Source of the DNA: Desulfovibrio porci
GTDB taxonomy: Bacteria; Desulfobacterota; Desulfovibrionia; Desulfovibrionales; Desulfovibrionaceae
NCBI RefSeq assembly: GCF_009696265.1
Contig: NZ_VUMH01000003.1
Location: forward strand, 186,001 to 250,000
Length of the DNA stretch: 64,000 bases
Direction: 5' to 3'
This document shows positions 44,059 through 52,940 of this stretch, piece by piece. Within the stretch, counting starts at the first letter, position 1. Each line of letters opens with the position of its first letter. The notes beneath the pieces are model-generated. The model was given only the letters and a program-made list of their open reading frames with translations, had not been told where the DNA came from and did no database searches. The position numbers and the translations under genes are program-made.

Positions 44059-45093
44059 TCAGGCAAACTGCCCCAGAAAACGCACATCGTTCTCAAAGAA
44101 CATACGCAGGTCGCCGATGCCGTATTTGAGCATGGCCACGCGCTCCACGCCCAAGCCGAAAGCGAAACCGCTCACGTCCTCGGGATAGCCCACGGCGGCG
44201 TATACCGCCGGGTCCACCATGCCGCAGCCCAGAATTTCCACCCAGCCGGTGGTCTTGCAGACGCGGCAGGGTTCGCCGTCCACATGTCCCTTGCCGCCGC
44301 ACATGCAGCAGGAGATGTCCACTTCCGCCGAGGGTTCGGTGAAGGGGAAAAAGCTCGGGCGAAAGCGCACCTTGGTGTCGGCGCCGAACACGGCCCGCAC
44401 AAAGGCGGTCAGGGTGCCGCGCAGATGGGCCATGCTGATGTCGTGCCCCACCATCAGTCCCTCAATCTGGTGGAACATGGGGGTGTGGGTCAGATCCGAG
44501 TCGCGCCGGTAGACCTTGCCGGGGGCCACCACGGCTACGGGAGGCTTGCGGGCCAGCATGGTGCGCACCTGCACCGGCGAGGTGTGGGTGCGCATGAGCA
44601 CTTTTTCGGTGATGTAGAGGGTGTCCTGCATGTCCCTGGCCGGGTGTTCGGCGGGCATGTTCAGGGACTCGAAATTGTAGCGGTCGATCTCCACCTCCGG
44701 GCCGGAGGCCACGTCAAAACCGAGGCCCTTGAAGATGCCGCAGATCTCCTCCATGACCAGGGTGGTGGGGTGCAGCGAACCACGCCAGGGCGCGCGCCCC
44801 GGCAGGGAAGGGTCGAAACGCGCCAGGGCCGAGGCTTCGCGCCCGGCTTCCAGAGCGCTTTTGCGCGCCTCGAACAGGGCGTTGCAGCGCTCTTTCACAC
44901 TGTTGGCGGTTTGCCCCACGGCGGGCCGCTCGGCGGGCGCGAGTTTGGGCAACCGGCTCATGATCTGGGCGAGACGGCCCTTGCGGCCCAGAAAATCCAC
45001 CCGCAAGCCTTCCAGGTCTTCCAAAGAAGAAGCCTGGTCCAGCCCTCGTTCGAGTTCCGGTACCAGGCCTTCCAATGCTGTAATCAGGTCCAT
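44059..45093 (-). CDS. pheS: phenylalanine-tRNA ligase alpha subunit
   Basis: Catalytic subunit that charges tRNA-Phe. 344 residues from [14 protein letters not shown]; the upstream frame to 45258 runs through an R1 repeat and is not coding. N-terminal coiled coil, then class II motifs: motif 2 in [18 protein letters not shown] and motif 3 in [14 protein letters not shown]. Between them is a four-cysteine segment (CCMCGGKG...CRVC) found in many PheS proteins. Preceded by rplT with an R1 repeat in the gap. Confidence 0.97.
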   Translation of the reverse strand: MDLITALEGLVPELERGLDQASSLEDLEGLRVDFLGRKGRLAQIMSRLPKLAPAERPAVGQTANSVKERCNALFEARKSALEAGREASALARFDPSLPGRAPWRGSLHPTTLVMEEICGIFKGLGFDVASGPEVEIDRYNFESLNMPAEHPARDMQDTLYITEKVLMRTHTSPVQVRTMLARKPPVAVVAPGKVYRRDSDLTHTPMFHQIEGLMVGHDISMAHLRGTLTAFVRAVFGADTKVRFRPSFFPFTEPSAEVDISCCMCGGKGHVDGEPCRVCKTTGWVEILGCGMVDPAVYAAVGYPEDVSGFAFGLGVERVAMLKYGIGDLRMFFENDVRFLGQFA

Positions 45094-45212
45094 GCAGATT
45101 CCCGATGCCGCCTGTGCGGCGCTGAGGCTTTCATAAACACGGGCGGCGGGCTGTTGGCCGCGCCGCCCGGCATAAGACGTCGTCGTAATTCGCGCTGAAG
45201 CGGCATGTGGAA

Positions 45213-45315
45213 TTTTTGTGCGCCGGCAAGGAAAACAAGCGGCGCGCCACAGGCGCATAGCCGGCTATGTAACCAAGGCGCGCCGGGGCCTCTGACGCGG
45301 CCAGCGCGCAAAAGG
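45213..45315 (+). repeat. R1 structured repeat (copy after rplT)
   Basis: Outer stem TTTTTGTGCGCCGG with CCAGCGCGCAAAAG (several G-U pairs). Middle stem CGGCGCGCC (45240-45248) with GGCGCGCCG (45277-45285). Apical stem CATAG/CTATG (45256-45260 and 45265-45269) followed by TAACCAAG. It starts 11 nt after the rplT stop and occupies the rplT-pheS gap. Confidence 0.75.
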
Positions 45316-45326
45316 CCGCATGCCGC

Positions 45327-45680
45327 CTACTTCAGGGCAGCCTTGGCCAAATCCACCACCTTGGCGAAATCGTCTTTCTGATAGACGGCCAGATCCGCCA
45401 GCACCTTGCGGTTCAGTTCGATGCCGGCCAGCTTCAGGCCGTGCATGAAACGGCTGTAGGACAGCCCGCTCAGGCGCGCACCGGCGTTGATGCGCAGAAT
45501 CCAGAGCGTGCGGAAATCGCGCTTGCGGTTCTTGCGGCCGATGAAGGCATACTGGAGCGAACGCTCCACAGCCTCGCGGGCGGTGCGGTACAGGCGGCTG
45601 CGGCCCCCACGGAAACCTTTGGCGGCGCTCAGATATTTTTTGTGGCGACGATGACTGGCAAGACCTCTCTTCACACGCAT
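45327..45680 (-). CDS. rplT: 50S ribosomal protein L20
   Basis: Early-assembly 23S rRNA-binding protein. 117 residues from [15 protein letters not shown], the family's standard N terminus, with AAGGAGGG upstream. The conserved [11 protein letters not shown] and [24 protein letters not shown] blocks are present. In other bacteria L20 also represses its own operon by binding a leader RNA. It lies between rpmI and pheS, with an R1 repeat on each side (45856-45961 and 45213-45315). Confidence 0.97.
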   Translation of the reverse strand: MRVKRGLASHRRHKKYLSAAKGFRGGRSRLYRTAREAVERSLQYAFIGRKNRKRDFRTLWILRINAGARLSGLSYSRFMHGLKLAGIELNRKVLADLAVYQKDDFAKVVDLAKAALK

Positions 45681-45855
45681 GGGCGTACCCTCCTTCACAC
45701 CGGCCAGGCGGAGGAAAGCCCGCCGGGTGGATAAAAATGATCAGGCCCCCTGCCGGGGGACGCGGATTGAAGCTTGCTCGCGGCTCCACGCGTGCCGCCG
45801 ACCCGAAAGGATCAAAAAGGAAAAACCGCCGCGCCCAGCAATGCGCAAGCGCGGA

Positions 45856-45961
45856 TTTTTGGGCACTGACAAGGAAACCGAGCTTTTTATGACGGGAGCG
45901 GACTCTTCTGGTCCGTGACCGGAATAAAAAGCGAAGGCTGACGCCGTCAGCGGGCAAAAGG
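45856..45961 (+). repeat. R1 structured repeat (copy after rpmI)
   Basis: Outer arms TTTTTGGGCACTGAC and GTCAGCGGGCAAAAG. Middle stem GCTTTTTAT (45882-45890) with ATAAAAAGC (45924-45932). Apical stem CGGAC/GTCCG (45899-45903 and 45911-45915) followed by TGACCGG. It starts nine nt after the rpmI stop and fills much of the long rpmI-rplT gap, which is otherwise empty. Its core is nearly identical to the copy after yebC. Confidence 0.8.
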
Positions 45962-45970
45962 CCGCGCTTG

Positions 45971-46168
45971 CTAGCCGTTGGGCAGCATGCGACGGACAGC
46001 CTTCTCATTGGTGCTGTCCACCAGAGTGGCCTGGCCCAGACGCATTTTGCGGCCGGGGGCCTTCTTGGTCAGGATGTGGCGCAGATTCTGACGGCGACGC
46101 TTGAACTTGCCGCTGCCGGTAAGCTGAAAGCGCTTGGCCGCGGCGCGCCGGGTTTTGATCTTGGGCAT
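45971..46168 (-). CDS. rpmI: 50S ribosomal protein L35
   Basis: 65-residue basic ribosomal protein. The start MPKIKTRRAAAKRF is invariant in the family and has AAGGAG six bases upstream. The LRHILTKKAPGRKMRLGQATLVDSTNEKAVRRMLPN tail is typical. It follows infC after 99 nt. That gap holds a hairpin with a U run, possibly a site for L20-type feedback. Confidence 0.96.
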   Translation of the reverse strand: MPKIKTRRAAAKRFQLTGSGKFKRRRQNLRHILTKKAPGRKMRLGQATLVDSTNEKAVRRMLPNG

Positions 46169-46187
46169 GGCGTACTCCTTACAGAAC

Positions 46188-46227
46188 AAAAAACGGATAT
46201 GCCCGGCGTCCTGCTCAGACCGCCGGG
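46188..46227 (-). promoter_or_regulatory. candidate attenuator before rpmI
   Basis: On the minus strand CCCGGCG and CGCCGGG (46221-46227 and 46202-46208) form a 7-bp stem, followed eight nt later by TTTTTT. A second hairpin AAGGC/GCCTT lies just upstream. The position between infC and rpmI is where L20 autoregulation is known in enteric bacteria. The gap between stem and U run weakens a terminator call. Confidence 0.35.
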
Positions 46228-46267
46228 GAAGGCATAGTGCCTTAAAAAACAGTCGGCCGCAAGAAGA

Positions 46268-46798
46268 TTATTTCTTGGGCACCATCAGCATCTGCAAGGT
46301 GCGGCCTTCGGCGCGGGGCTCCTGCTCCACTTTGGCCACATCCGCCAGATCCTGCACAACGCGTTCCAGTATGCTCAGGCCGCGGTCCTTATGGACGATT
46401 TCGCGGCCGCGGAAAAATACCGTGATCTTGCAGCGGTCGCCGTCTTCCAGAAAACGGCGGATATGGCGCAGCTTGGTTTCGTAATCATGGTCGTCGGTCT
46501 TGGGACGGACCTTGATTTCCTTGATCTGCACCACGGTCTGGCGCTTTTTGGCTTCCGCTTTTTTCTTCTGCTGCTCGTACTTGAACTTGCCGTAATCCAT
46601 GATCCGGCAGACGGGCGGCTCAGAGGTGGAAGCCACTTCCACCAGATCCATGCCCCCCTCTTTGGCCAGGGCGATGGCTTCGTTGCGTTGCAAAATTCCC
46701 AGCTGCTCACCGTCCGCGCCGATGACGCGCACTTCGCGCGCGCGGATCAATTCATTACGGCGTACGCCGTCCTGCGGCATGTCGCGCCGCATTCTCAT
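46268..46798 (-). CDS. infC: translation initiation factor IF-3
   Basis: Binds the 30S subunit, prevents premature 50S joining and checks the start codon. 176 residues from the ATG given. RRNELIRAREVRVIGADG and the signature KFKYEQQKKKAEAKKRQ are clear, as is the C-terminal domain (KITVFFRGREIVHKDRG). No ribosome site lies close to this ATG or to one two codons later. A near-perfect site, AAGGAGGG (46821-46828), lies seven bases before an in-frame AUA at 46811-46813. Translation therefore probably starts there, adding five residues, in line with the rare start codons known for infC. Overlaps the 3' end of thrS if so. Confidence 0.95.
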   Translation of the reverse strand: MRMRRDMPQDGVRRNELIRAREVRVIGADGEQLGILQRNEAIALAKEGGMDLVEVASTSEPPVCRIMDYGKFKYEQQKKKAEAKKRQTVVQIKEIKVRPKTDDHDYETKLRHIRRFLEDGDRCKITVFFRGREIVHKDRGLSILERVVQDLADVAKVEQEPRAEGRTLQMLMVPKK

Positions 46799-46799
46799 A

Positions 46800-48764
46800 T
46801 TAGGCGAAGCTATAGCGCATCCCTCCTTGTTTGAAAGGCTCTTCCGCGTCCGCCCGGATCAGGGCGGCCACATCCGCAATAGATTTGAGCCCCAGATTTT
46901 CACCGCTGCGCAGGCGCACGTTCACGCCGTCAGCCTGCACTTCCTTTTCTCCTACCACAAGAATATAGGGCGTTTTGGCCAGTTGGGCCTCGCGCACCTT
47001 GAAGCCGAGCTTTTCATTGCGCGTGTCCGCCGTCACCCGGATGCCCAGGGCCTGCAATTCGCCGCGCATGCGTTCCACCGTGGCGTCGCCGCCCTCGGTG
47101 ACCGTGAGTAGCCGGGCCTGCTCCGGCGCGAGCCAGGTGGGCAGGGCTCCGGCGAACTGCTCGATAAGCACGCCGATGAAGCGTTCCAGCGAACCCATGA
47201 TGGCCCGGTGGACCATAACCGGGCGGTGGCGCTCGCCGTCCTGGCCCACATAGGTCAGGTCGAAGCGCTCGGGCAGGGTGAAGTCCACCTGAATAGTGGA
47301 ACACTGCCATTCGCGGCCGATGCAGTCCAGCAGGCGCACGTCGATCTTCGGGCCATAGAACGCGCCGTCACCGGCGTTGATCTCATAGGGCAGACCGGCC
47401 TTTTCCACGGCCTGGATCAGGGCGCTGGTGGCCAGTTCCCAGGCCTCGTCCGTGCCGATGCTGCTCTCGGGCCGGGTGGAAACCGCCACCTTGTACTGGA
47501 AGCCGAAGAGGTGCATCAGGTCGCGGATCAGGTGGATGACGTCCAGAATCTCGTTCTCAAGCTGCTCGGGCGCGCAGAGGATGTGCGCGTCGTCCTGGGT
47601 GAACTGACGCACGCGCAACAGGCCGTGCAGCACGCCGCTTTTTTCGTGGCGGTGGACCACGCCCAGTTCGAAATAGCGCTGGGGCAGATCGCGGTAGCTG
47701 CGCAGCTCATTCTTGTAGATGAGCATGTGCGCGATGCAGTTCATGGGCTTGATGCCGTATGCGTCGTCCTCGATCCGGGTGAAATACATGTTCTCACGGT
47801 AGTGATCGTAGTGGCCGGAACGCTGCCAGGTTTCCACGCGCAGCAGCTGCGGGCCCTGCACCATGTCGTAGCCGCGCTTGAGGTGCTCCTTGCGCCAGAA
47901 GTCTTCCAGAATGGCGCGCACCAGCATGCCCTTGGGCAGCCAGAAAACCATGCCCGGGGCCACGTCCTCCTGAAAGGTGAACAGGCTCAACTCGCGCCCC
48001 AGTTTGCGATGGTCGCGGCGCTTGGCCTCCTCAAGCTGCTTGAGATAGGCGGCAAGAGCTTTTTCGTCGGCAAAGGCCGTGCCGTAGAGGCGCGAAAGCA
48101 TGGGATTTTTCTCATCCCCGCGCCAGTAGGCCCCGGCCACGGACATCAGCTTGGAGGCCTTGGCAAAGCCCGTGTGCGGCACGTGCGGGCCACGGCAAAG
48201 ATCCGTGAAGTCGCCGCAGGTGTAGAGGGAAACCGTATCCGCCTCAATGCCTTCGATCAGCTCTATCTTGTAGGTTTCGCCCATGGCCTTGAAGCGCGCC
48301 ACGGCCTCGGCCTTGGAAAGCACTTCGCGGCTGAACGGCTCGCGCGCGGCGGCGATCTTTTGCATTTCGGCCTCAATGGCCGGAAAATCCTCGCTGGAGA
48401 AAGGGCGTTCCACGTCAAAATCGTAATAGAAGCCGTTGTCGATGGCCGGGCCGATGGTCACCTTTGCCGTGGGGAAAAGCCGTTTGACCGCGGCGGCCAT
48501 GACGTGGGCCGTGGAATGGCGGATCATCCGCAGGCCTTCGGGCGAATCGGCGTAGACGGGCACGAGTTCGGAACAGCCTTCAGGCAGCGACGCGGAAAGA
48601 TCCAGCAACGCGCCGGACGAGGACGCGTCATCGGGGCCGTCCGCCAAGGCTCTGGCGGCCACCACAGCCTTGAATTTTTTGCCGCTCAGGGCCTTTTGCA
48701 GCGCCGCCGCAACCTCGACCCCGGCGGGAACGTCCACCACCTGCCCTTCCACACGGACATCCAT
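46800..48764 (-). CDS. thrS: threonine-tRNA ligase
   Basis: Class II synthetase that charges tRNA-Thr and edits Ser-tRNA-Thr. 654 residues. Order: TGS domain (1-60); N2 editing domain with its zinc/catalytic histidines ([16 protein letters not shown] near 82, and [14 protein letters not shown] near 188); the catalytic core, with zinc ligands in KPMNCIAHM and motif 2 in [32 protein letters not shown]; and the anticodon-binding domain (to 654). AAGGAG is six bases upstream of the ATG. First gene of thrS-infC-rpmI-rplT-pheS-x-pheT. Confidence 0.97.
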   Translation of the reverse strand: MDVRVEGQVVDVPAGVEVAAALQKALSGKKFKAVVAARALADGPDDASSSGALLDLSASLPEGCSELVPVYADSPEGLRMIRHSTAHVMAAAVKRLFPTAKVTIGPAIDNGFYYDFDVERPFSSEDFPAIEAEMQKIAAAREPFSREVLSKAEAVARFKAMGETYKIELIEGIEADTVSLYTCGDFTDLCRGPHVPHTGFAKASKLMSVAGAYWRGDEKNPMLSRLYGTAFADEKALAAYLKQLEEAKRRDHRKLGRELSLFTFQEDVAPGMVFWLPKGMLVRAILEDFWRKEHLKRGYDMVQGPQLLRVETWQRSGHYDHYRENMYFTRIEDDAYGIKPMNCIAHMLIYKNELRSYRDLPQRYFELGVVHRHEKSGVLHGLLRVRQFTQDDAHILCAPEQLENEILDVIHLIRDLMHLFGFQYKVAVSTRPESSIGTDEAWELATSALIQAVEKAGLPYEINAGDGAFYGPKIDVRLLDCIGREWQCSTIQVDFTLPERFDLTYVGQDGERHRPVMVHRAIMGSLERFIGVLIEQFAGALPTWLAPEQARLLTVTEGGDATVERMRGELQALGIRVTADTRNEKLGFKVREAQLAKTPYILVVGEKEVQADGVNVRLRSGENLGLKSIADVAALIRADAEEPFKQGGMRYSFA

Positions 48765-48803
48765 GACAAACTCCTTCTAGACGGGGCCCCATGCGCAACG
48801 CCC

Positions 48804-48833
48804 CAAAAACAAATGGGGAGGCAAACCTCCCCA
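48804..48833 (-). terminator. terminator of tRNA-Val
   Basis: Minus-strand stem TGGGGAGG/CCTCCCCA with a TTTG loop, followed by TTTGTTTTT. It lies between the tRNA and thrS, so it ends the tRNA transcript or attenuates read-through into thrS. Confidence 0.85.
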
Positions 48834-48913
48834 CAGTGCCGAACACCCGGACGCGAACCGCCTTTCACGCGGCGCGCCTTCTATGCTGAGGGGAAAATCC
48901 CCGGAATTTCATT

Positions 48914-48990
48914 TGGTAGGAACGAGCAGACTTGAACTGCTGACCCCTTCCGTGTCAAGGAAGTGCTCTAGCCACCTGAGCTACGCTCCT
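48914..48990 (-). tRNA. tRNA-Val (GAC)
   Basis: 77-nt cloverleaf. Acceptor AGGAGCG/CGTTCCT with A73 and an encoded CCA. D-arm GCTC..GAGC. The anticodon loop TTGACAC gives anticodon GAC (GUC/GUU codons). T-arm contains AGTTCAAGTCT. Its promoter (49008-49036) and terminator (48804-48833) are both visible, so it is an independent unit. Confidence 0.95.
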
Positions 48991-49007
48991 ACATAGAGGC
49001 AAGAGGC

Positions 49008-49036
49008 TATATAGCCGCTGCAACGTCCAGCGTCAA
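49008..49036 (-). promoter_or_regulatory. sigma-70-type promoter of tRNA-Val
   Basis: Minus-strand TTGACG (49031-49036) and TATATA (49008-49013) with a 17-nt spacer; transcription would begin about 10 nt before the mature tRNA end. Confidence 0.8.
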
Positions 49037-49093
49037 CTCTTTTTTGACGGATTTACGCAACTTTTGCCGTAATGCGGCCGCCCCGCTTTCCTG

Positions 49094-50449
49094 TTACAGC
49101 GCTCCCGCATCCCTGCTTTCGGCCAGCCAGGCCGCGAAGGCCGCCTGGGCGCGCGCCGCGTACAGAGCCTTGCGGTCCTTTTTGCGGGCTTTTTCGCCCA
49201 GTTCCGGCATGAGGCCGAAGTGCGCGTTGGAAGGCTGAAAGCGTTTGACCGGCGTTTGCAGATGGTTCAGCAACGCGCCCAGGGCGCTTTGCGCCGGGGG
49301 CCGGGGCAGGTCCGCGTCGCGCGCGCGGGCCGCCAGGCTCAGTCCCAGCCAGAGGCCGCAGGCGGCGGACTCCACATAGCCTTCCACGCCGGTGATCTGC
49401 CCGGCCAGAAAGACGTGCGGGCGGGTTTTGAGGGAAAGGTTCGCGTTGAGGGCCTCGGGCGCGTTGACATAGGTGTTGCGGTGCATGCTGCCGTAGCGGG
49501 CGAACTCCGCCCGCTCCAGCCCCGGCACCAGCCGGAACACCCTGGCCTGCTCAGGCTGGGTCAGCTTGGTCTGGCAGCCCACCAGGTTGCAGGTTTCGCT
49601 GTTGGCGTTTTCCGCGCGCAGTTGCAGCACCGCCCAGGGGCGGCGGCCCGTGCGGGGGTCCACAAAACCCACGGGCTTGAGCGGGCCGAAGGTCAGGGTG
49701 CGCGGGCCGCGTTCGGCCAGAGCCTCCACCGGCATGCAGCCCTCGAAATGCGTCTCGCGCTCAAAGGCGCGGGCCTCCACCTTGCGGGCCTCCAGCAGGG
49801 CCTGGTAAAATGCCTCGTATTCCTCGCGGTTCATGGGGCAGTTGAGATAATCGCCCTGCCCCGCCGTTCCGCCGTTCTCGCAGCCGTAGCGGGAGGCCCG
49901 GAAGACCACTCTCATGTCCAGGGAGTGCGTCCAGACGATGGGCGCGATGGCGTCGTAAAAATAACAATGTTCCGTGCCCAGCGCCCGGGCCAGCGAGGCG
50001 GAAAGCTCCTCCGAAGCCAGAGGCCCGGCGGCGATGATGATGGTCTCGGCCCCGGCCAGGGCGGGATCGTCCAGCGCGTCGATGCGGCGTTTCACCAGGC
50101 GGATGCGCGGCTCGGCGGCCACGCGCGCGGTCATGGCCCGCGCAAAGGCTTCGCGGTCCACGGCCAGAGCCTTCCCGGCGGGCACCCGGCAGGCGTCGGC
50201 CACGGCCATAAAGTCGCTGTCCAGAGCGCGCATTTCCGCCTTGAGCAGCCCCACGCCCGAGGCGGCTTCGTCCGAACGCAACGAATTGGAACAGACCAGT
50301 TCGGCCAGACAGTCGCTCACATGCGCCGGTGAGCGAAAGCCGGGCTTCTGTTCAAAAAGGGTCACGTCTAGACCCGCGCGGGCCAGGCGCAGCGCGCATT
50401 CGCAACCGGCCAGGCCGCCGCCCACCACGGCAATGGATGTCGTATTCAT
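49094..50449 (-). CDS. trmFO: folate-dependent tRNA (uracil-54-C5) methyltransferase
   Basis: Flavoenzyme that makes T54 in tRNA using methylene-tetrahydrofolate. 451 residues from the second of two adjacent ATGs, the better spaced from AAGGAG. The FAD motif VVGGGLAGCECALRLARAGLDV opens the protein. The catalytic-region signature CSNSLRSD near residue 53 and CNLVGCQTKLTQPEQ near 320 are typical of TrmFO. The frame continues open upstream to 50812, but this overlaps a divergent gene and lacks a start signal. Confidence 0.94.
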   Translation of the reverse strand: MNTTSIAVVGGGLAGCECALRLARAGLDVTLFEQKPGFRSPAHVSDCLAELVCSNSLRSDEAASGVGLLKAEMRALDSDFMAVADACRVPAGKALAVDREAFARAMTARVAAEPRIRLVKRRIDALDDPALAGAETIIIAAGPLASEELSASLARALGTEHCYFYDAIAPIVWTHSLDMRVVFRASRYGCENGGTAGQGDYLNCPMNREEYEAFYQALLEARKVEARAFERETHFEGCMPVEALAERGPRTLTFGPLKPVGFVDPRTGRRPWAVLQLRAENANSETCNLVGCQTKLTQPEQARVFRLVPGLERAEFARYGSMHRNTYVNAPEALNANLSLKTRPHVFLAGQITGVEGYVESAACGLWLGLSLAARARDADLPRPPAQSALGALLNHLQTPVKRFQPSNAHFGLMPELGEKARKKDRKALYAARAQAAFAAWLAESRDAGAL

Positions 50450-50546
50450 CATGGCTCCTTTTCTGCCCGGCAGCTTGTAAGAAAACAGGGGTAAAAGCAA
50501 GGCGGACGCTTCTGGCCCCCGCCGGGCTTTTGCGCTATGCTGCGGC

Positions 50547-51008
50547 ATGGGAACCGCTCTGACGCTTTTGGGCGCTCTGCTGCTGACTGTGGCGGGCATG
50601 CTCTGGCCGGCGAAACTGATTCTGGAGCCTGAGGAATTCCGCTGCTTCAGGAACCTGCTTTTGCCGGGCGTCCTGTTTGCCGCCCTGTTGTTCTGGGGCG
50701 CGGGCGCGCTGGACCCGTCCGTTTCGGCCGTCAACAAATTTTTCGCCACCCTGGTGGGCACGGCGCTATTGACTTTCGCCGCGCGTCCGCTGCTGCGCCG
50801 GACCATGCGCAACGCGGTCCTTCTGCTGCTCTCCCTGGCCTCGGCGGCCGTTGCCGTGCCTTGCGTGCTGCTGGCGGTCTATCTGTACGCCGCGTGCTTC
50901 CCGTCCTCCTTTGATTTCACTCCGCCGCCCACAGACGACAAATATGACGCCGCCGTCCCTCCGCACACTTGCCCCCGTCAGCGTCCTGCGCTACATGACT
51001 GGGCGTGA
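50547..51008 (+). CDS. small integral membrane protein of unknown function
   Basis: 153 residues with about four hydrophobic segments (near residues 3-20, 36-55, 65-80 and 88-112) and a polar C-terminal tail with TPPPTDDKYD. No family is recognised. No clear ribosome site precedes the ATG; a TATGCT -10-like element sits about 14 nt before it, so the message could be nearly leaderless. Its stop overlaps the dut start (GTGATGA), so expression is coupled to dut. Confidence 0.55.
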   Translation: MGTALTLLGALLLTVAGMLWPAKLILEPEEFRCFRNLLLPGVLFAALLFWGAGALDPSVSAVNKFFATLVGTALLTFAARPLLRRTMRNAVLLLLSLASAAVAVPCVLLAVYLYAACFPSSFDFTPPPTDDKYDAAVPPHTCPRQRPALHDWA

Positions 51009-51532
51009 TGACCACAAACAAACCCATTCCTTCCGGCCAGACGCCGGACGCGGCTTCTGTCGGCGCTCCGGTGCATATCGCCTTTGTCCGTCCCGGCGCG
51101 CGCGAGCTTTACGCGCGGGAGCGGGAAGACTTTCTGGCCCCGGCTACGGCCTTTTCCGCCGGTTTCGACCTTCGGGCCTGCCTGGACACGCCCGAAGCGC
51201 GCATTGCGCCGGGCGCCCGGCTGTGCGTGCCCACAGGCCTCAGCGTGCAGCCGCAACAAGCGGGCCTGGCGGGCTTTATCTATTCCCGTAGCGGCCTGGG
51301 CGCGCGCGACGGGCTTACCGTGGCCCAGGGCGTAGGCGTCATCGACCCGGACTATACCGGGGAGATTCTGGTGGTGCTGCTGAACACCTCCGGGGAGGAA
51401 CGCCGCCTCGCGCGCGGCGAGCGCATGGCCCAGTTGATTTTTCAGCCCTATGTCCGCCCCCTCTGGCAGGAAGTGCCGGAACTGGCCGCCACCAGGCGCG
51501 GCGCGGGCGGTTTCGGTCACACGGGCCGCTGA
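51008..51532 (+). CDS. dut: deoxyuridine 5'-triphosphate nucleotidohydrolase
   Basis: Trimeric dUTPase that hydrolyses dUTP to dUMP and PPi, keeping uracil out of DNA. 174 residues from the ATG; an adjacent GTG at 51005 is an alternative. All five motifs are seen: AGFDLRA (1), YSRSGLGARDGL (2), GVIDPDYTGEI (3), RGERMAQLIF (4) and the C-terminal RGAGGFGHTG arm (5). The N terminus carries about 25 extra low-complexity residues. Followed by argD 44 nt later. Confidence 0.95.
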   Translation: MTTNKPIPSGQTPDAASVGAPVHIAFVRPGARELYAREREDFLAPATAFSAGFDLRACLDTPEARIAPGARLCVPTGLSVQPQQAGLAGFIYSRSGLGARDGLTVAQGVGVIDPDYTGEILVVLLNTSGEERRLARGERMAQLIFQPYVRPLWQEVPELAATRRGAGGFGHTGR

Positions 51533-51576
51533 CCCGGGCCGTTTTCGGATCCCATTCCACAAGGAGAGTCCATTCC

Positions 51577-52776
51577 ATGTCGCAAGCCTTCAATGCCGTC
51601 AAAGCCGAGGAAGAACACCTGCTCTGCCGCTCGTACAGCCGCTACCCGCTGGCCATTGCGCGGGGCAAGGGGGCTCGCCTCTGGGATGTGGACGGCAAGG
51701 AATATGTGGACCTGCTGGCGGGCATCGCCGTAGCGGGTCTGGGCCATTGCAACGACGAAGTCTGCGAGGCCCTGGAACGCCAGTCCCGCAAGCTCTGGCA
51801 CGTGAGCAATCTTTTTTATCAGCAGGAACAGCTCGATCTGGCGAAACTGCTGCTCTCCACCAGCCACCACGGCAAGGCCTTTTTCTGTAATTCCGGGGCC
51901 GAGGCCAACGAGGCCTGTATCAAGCTGGCCCGGCGCTACATGCGCACGGTCAAGCAGCGCGACGCCTATGAAATCATCACTCTGAAGGACTGCTTCCACG
52001 GGCGCACCCTCGGCGCGCTGGCCGCCACGGGCCGCGAAAGCCTGAGCAAGGGCTTCACGCCGTTGCCCGAAGGCTTCAAGCAGGTTCCGGCCGGAAATCT
52101 GGAGACCCTGCGCGCGGCCGTCACGCCCACCACGGCCGCCGTGCTGGTGGAAGTGGTCCAGGGCGAAGGCGGCGTGGTGCCCCTGTCCGCGGACTACCTG
52201 CACGGGGTGCAGGCCCTCTGCCGGGAAAAAGACATCCTCTTCCTCTGCGACGAAGTACAGGCCGGGCTCTGCCGCACCGGCAAATTCTGGGCCTTCCAAC
52301 TCTACGGCCTGGAACCCGACGCCATCAGCATGGCCAAATCCCTGGCCAACGGCCTGCCCATGGGCGCCATGCTGGCCACCGACGAAATGGCCCGGGGCTT
52401 TGAGGCCGGCAGCCACGCCACCACCTTCGGCGGCGGCGCGCTCACCTCGGCCGTGGCCGCCAAAACCGTGGAAATCATGTTGCGCGACCATCTGGCCGAA
52501 CGCGCGGATGCGCTGGGCGCGCAGGTCAAGGAGCAGTTGAAAGCCCTGCAACAGCGCCTGCCCGGAAAAATCCGTGAGGTGCGCGGCGTGGGTCTGATGC
52601 TGGGTATTGAACTGACCGGCGGCGGCCCGCAGGTTTGGGAAGAACTGCTGCGCCGGGGTTACATCTGCAACCTGAGCCACGGCGTGACCCTGCGCCTGCT
52701 GCCGCCTCTGACCATTGACCAGGCGGACCTGGACGGCTTCACGCGCGTGCTGGAAGACGTGCTGCGGGCGAACTGA
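51577..52776 (+). CDS. argD: acetylornithine aminotransferase
   Basis: PLP-dependent class III transaminase of arginine synthesis. 399 residues. FFCNSGAEANEACIKLARRY (PLP phosphate binding), FHGRTLGALAATG, LFLCDEVQAGLCRTGKFWAFQ (the D that contacts the pyridine nitrogen) and MAKSLANGLPMGAM (PLP lysine) are all present. AAGGAG lies 10 bases upstream. It could also serve as succinyldiaminopimelate aminotransferase, as ArgD does elsewhere. Probably transcribed with dut. Confidence 0.93.
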   Translation: MSQAFNAVKAEEEHLLCRSYSRYPLAIARGKGARLWDVDGKEYVDLLAGIAVAGLGHCNDEVCEALERQSRKLWHVSNLFYQQEQLDLAKLLLSTSHHGKAFFCNSGAEANEACIKLARRYMRTVKQRDAYEIITLKDCFHGRTLGALAATGRESLSKGFTPLPEGFKQVPAGNLETLRAAVTPTTAAVLVEVVQGEGGVVPLSADYLHGVQALCREKDILFLCDEVQAGLCRTGKFWAFQLYGLEPDAISMAKSLANGLPMGAMLATDEMARGFEAGSHATTFGGGALTSAVAAKTVEIMLRDHLAERADALGAQVKEQLKALQQRLPGKIREVRGVGLMLGIELTGGGPQVWEELLRRGYICNLSHGVTLRLLPPLTIDQADLDGFTRVLEDVLRAN

Positions 52777-52793
52777 CTGACGTAAATCAAAGG

Positions 52794-52822
52794 TTTACAG
52801 CTCCGGCTTCTTGTGCTAGAGA
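52794..52822 (+). promoter_or_regulatory. possible sigma-70-type promoter for the DksA-like gene
   Basis: TTTACA (52794-52799) and TAGAGA (52817-52822) with a 17-nt spacer, about 118 nt before the zinc-finger gene. Only moderate matches to consensus. Confidence 0.35.
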
Positions 52823-52857
52823 AGCACCCTTTGGAAAAACCACAGGCGAAAAATATA

Positions 52858-52885
52858 CGGCAACCCCGCTCCGGCGGGGTTGCCG
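52858..52885 (+). terminator. hairpin between argD and the DksA-like gene
   Basis: A 12-bp perfect stem CGGCAACCCCGC/GCGGGGTTGCCG with a 4-nt loop and a weak CTTACTTT tail. It may terminate argD or sit in the leader of the following gene. Confidence 0.55.
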
Positions 52886-52940
52886 CTTACTTTGCCTGAA
52901 GACGGCGGACAGCCGCAATGCAGGAAACAAGGAGACAGTG

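Noticed and set aside
45265..46008. A 247-codon minus-strand frame across the rpmI-rplT gap
   Set aside because: It runs through an R1 repeat and out of frame through rplT; its residues reflect the repeat, not a protein family.
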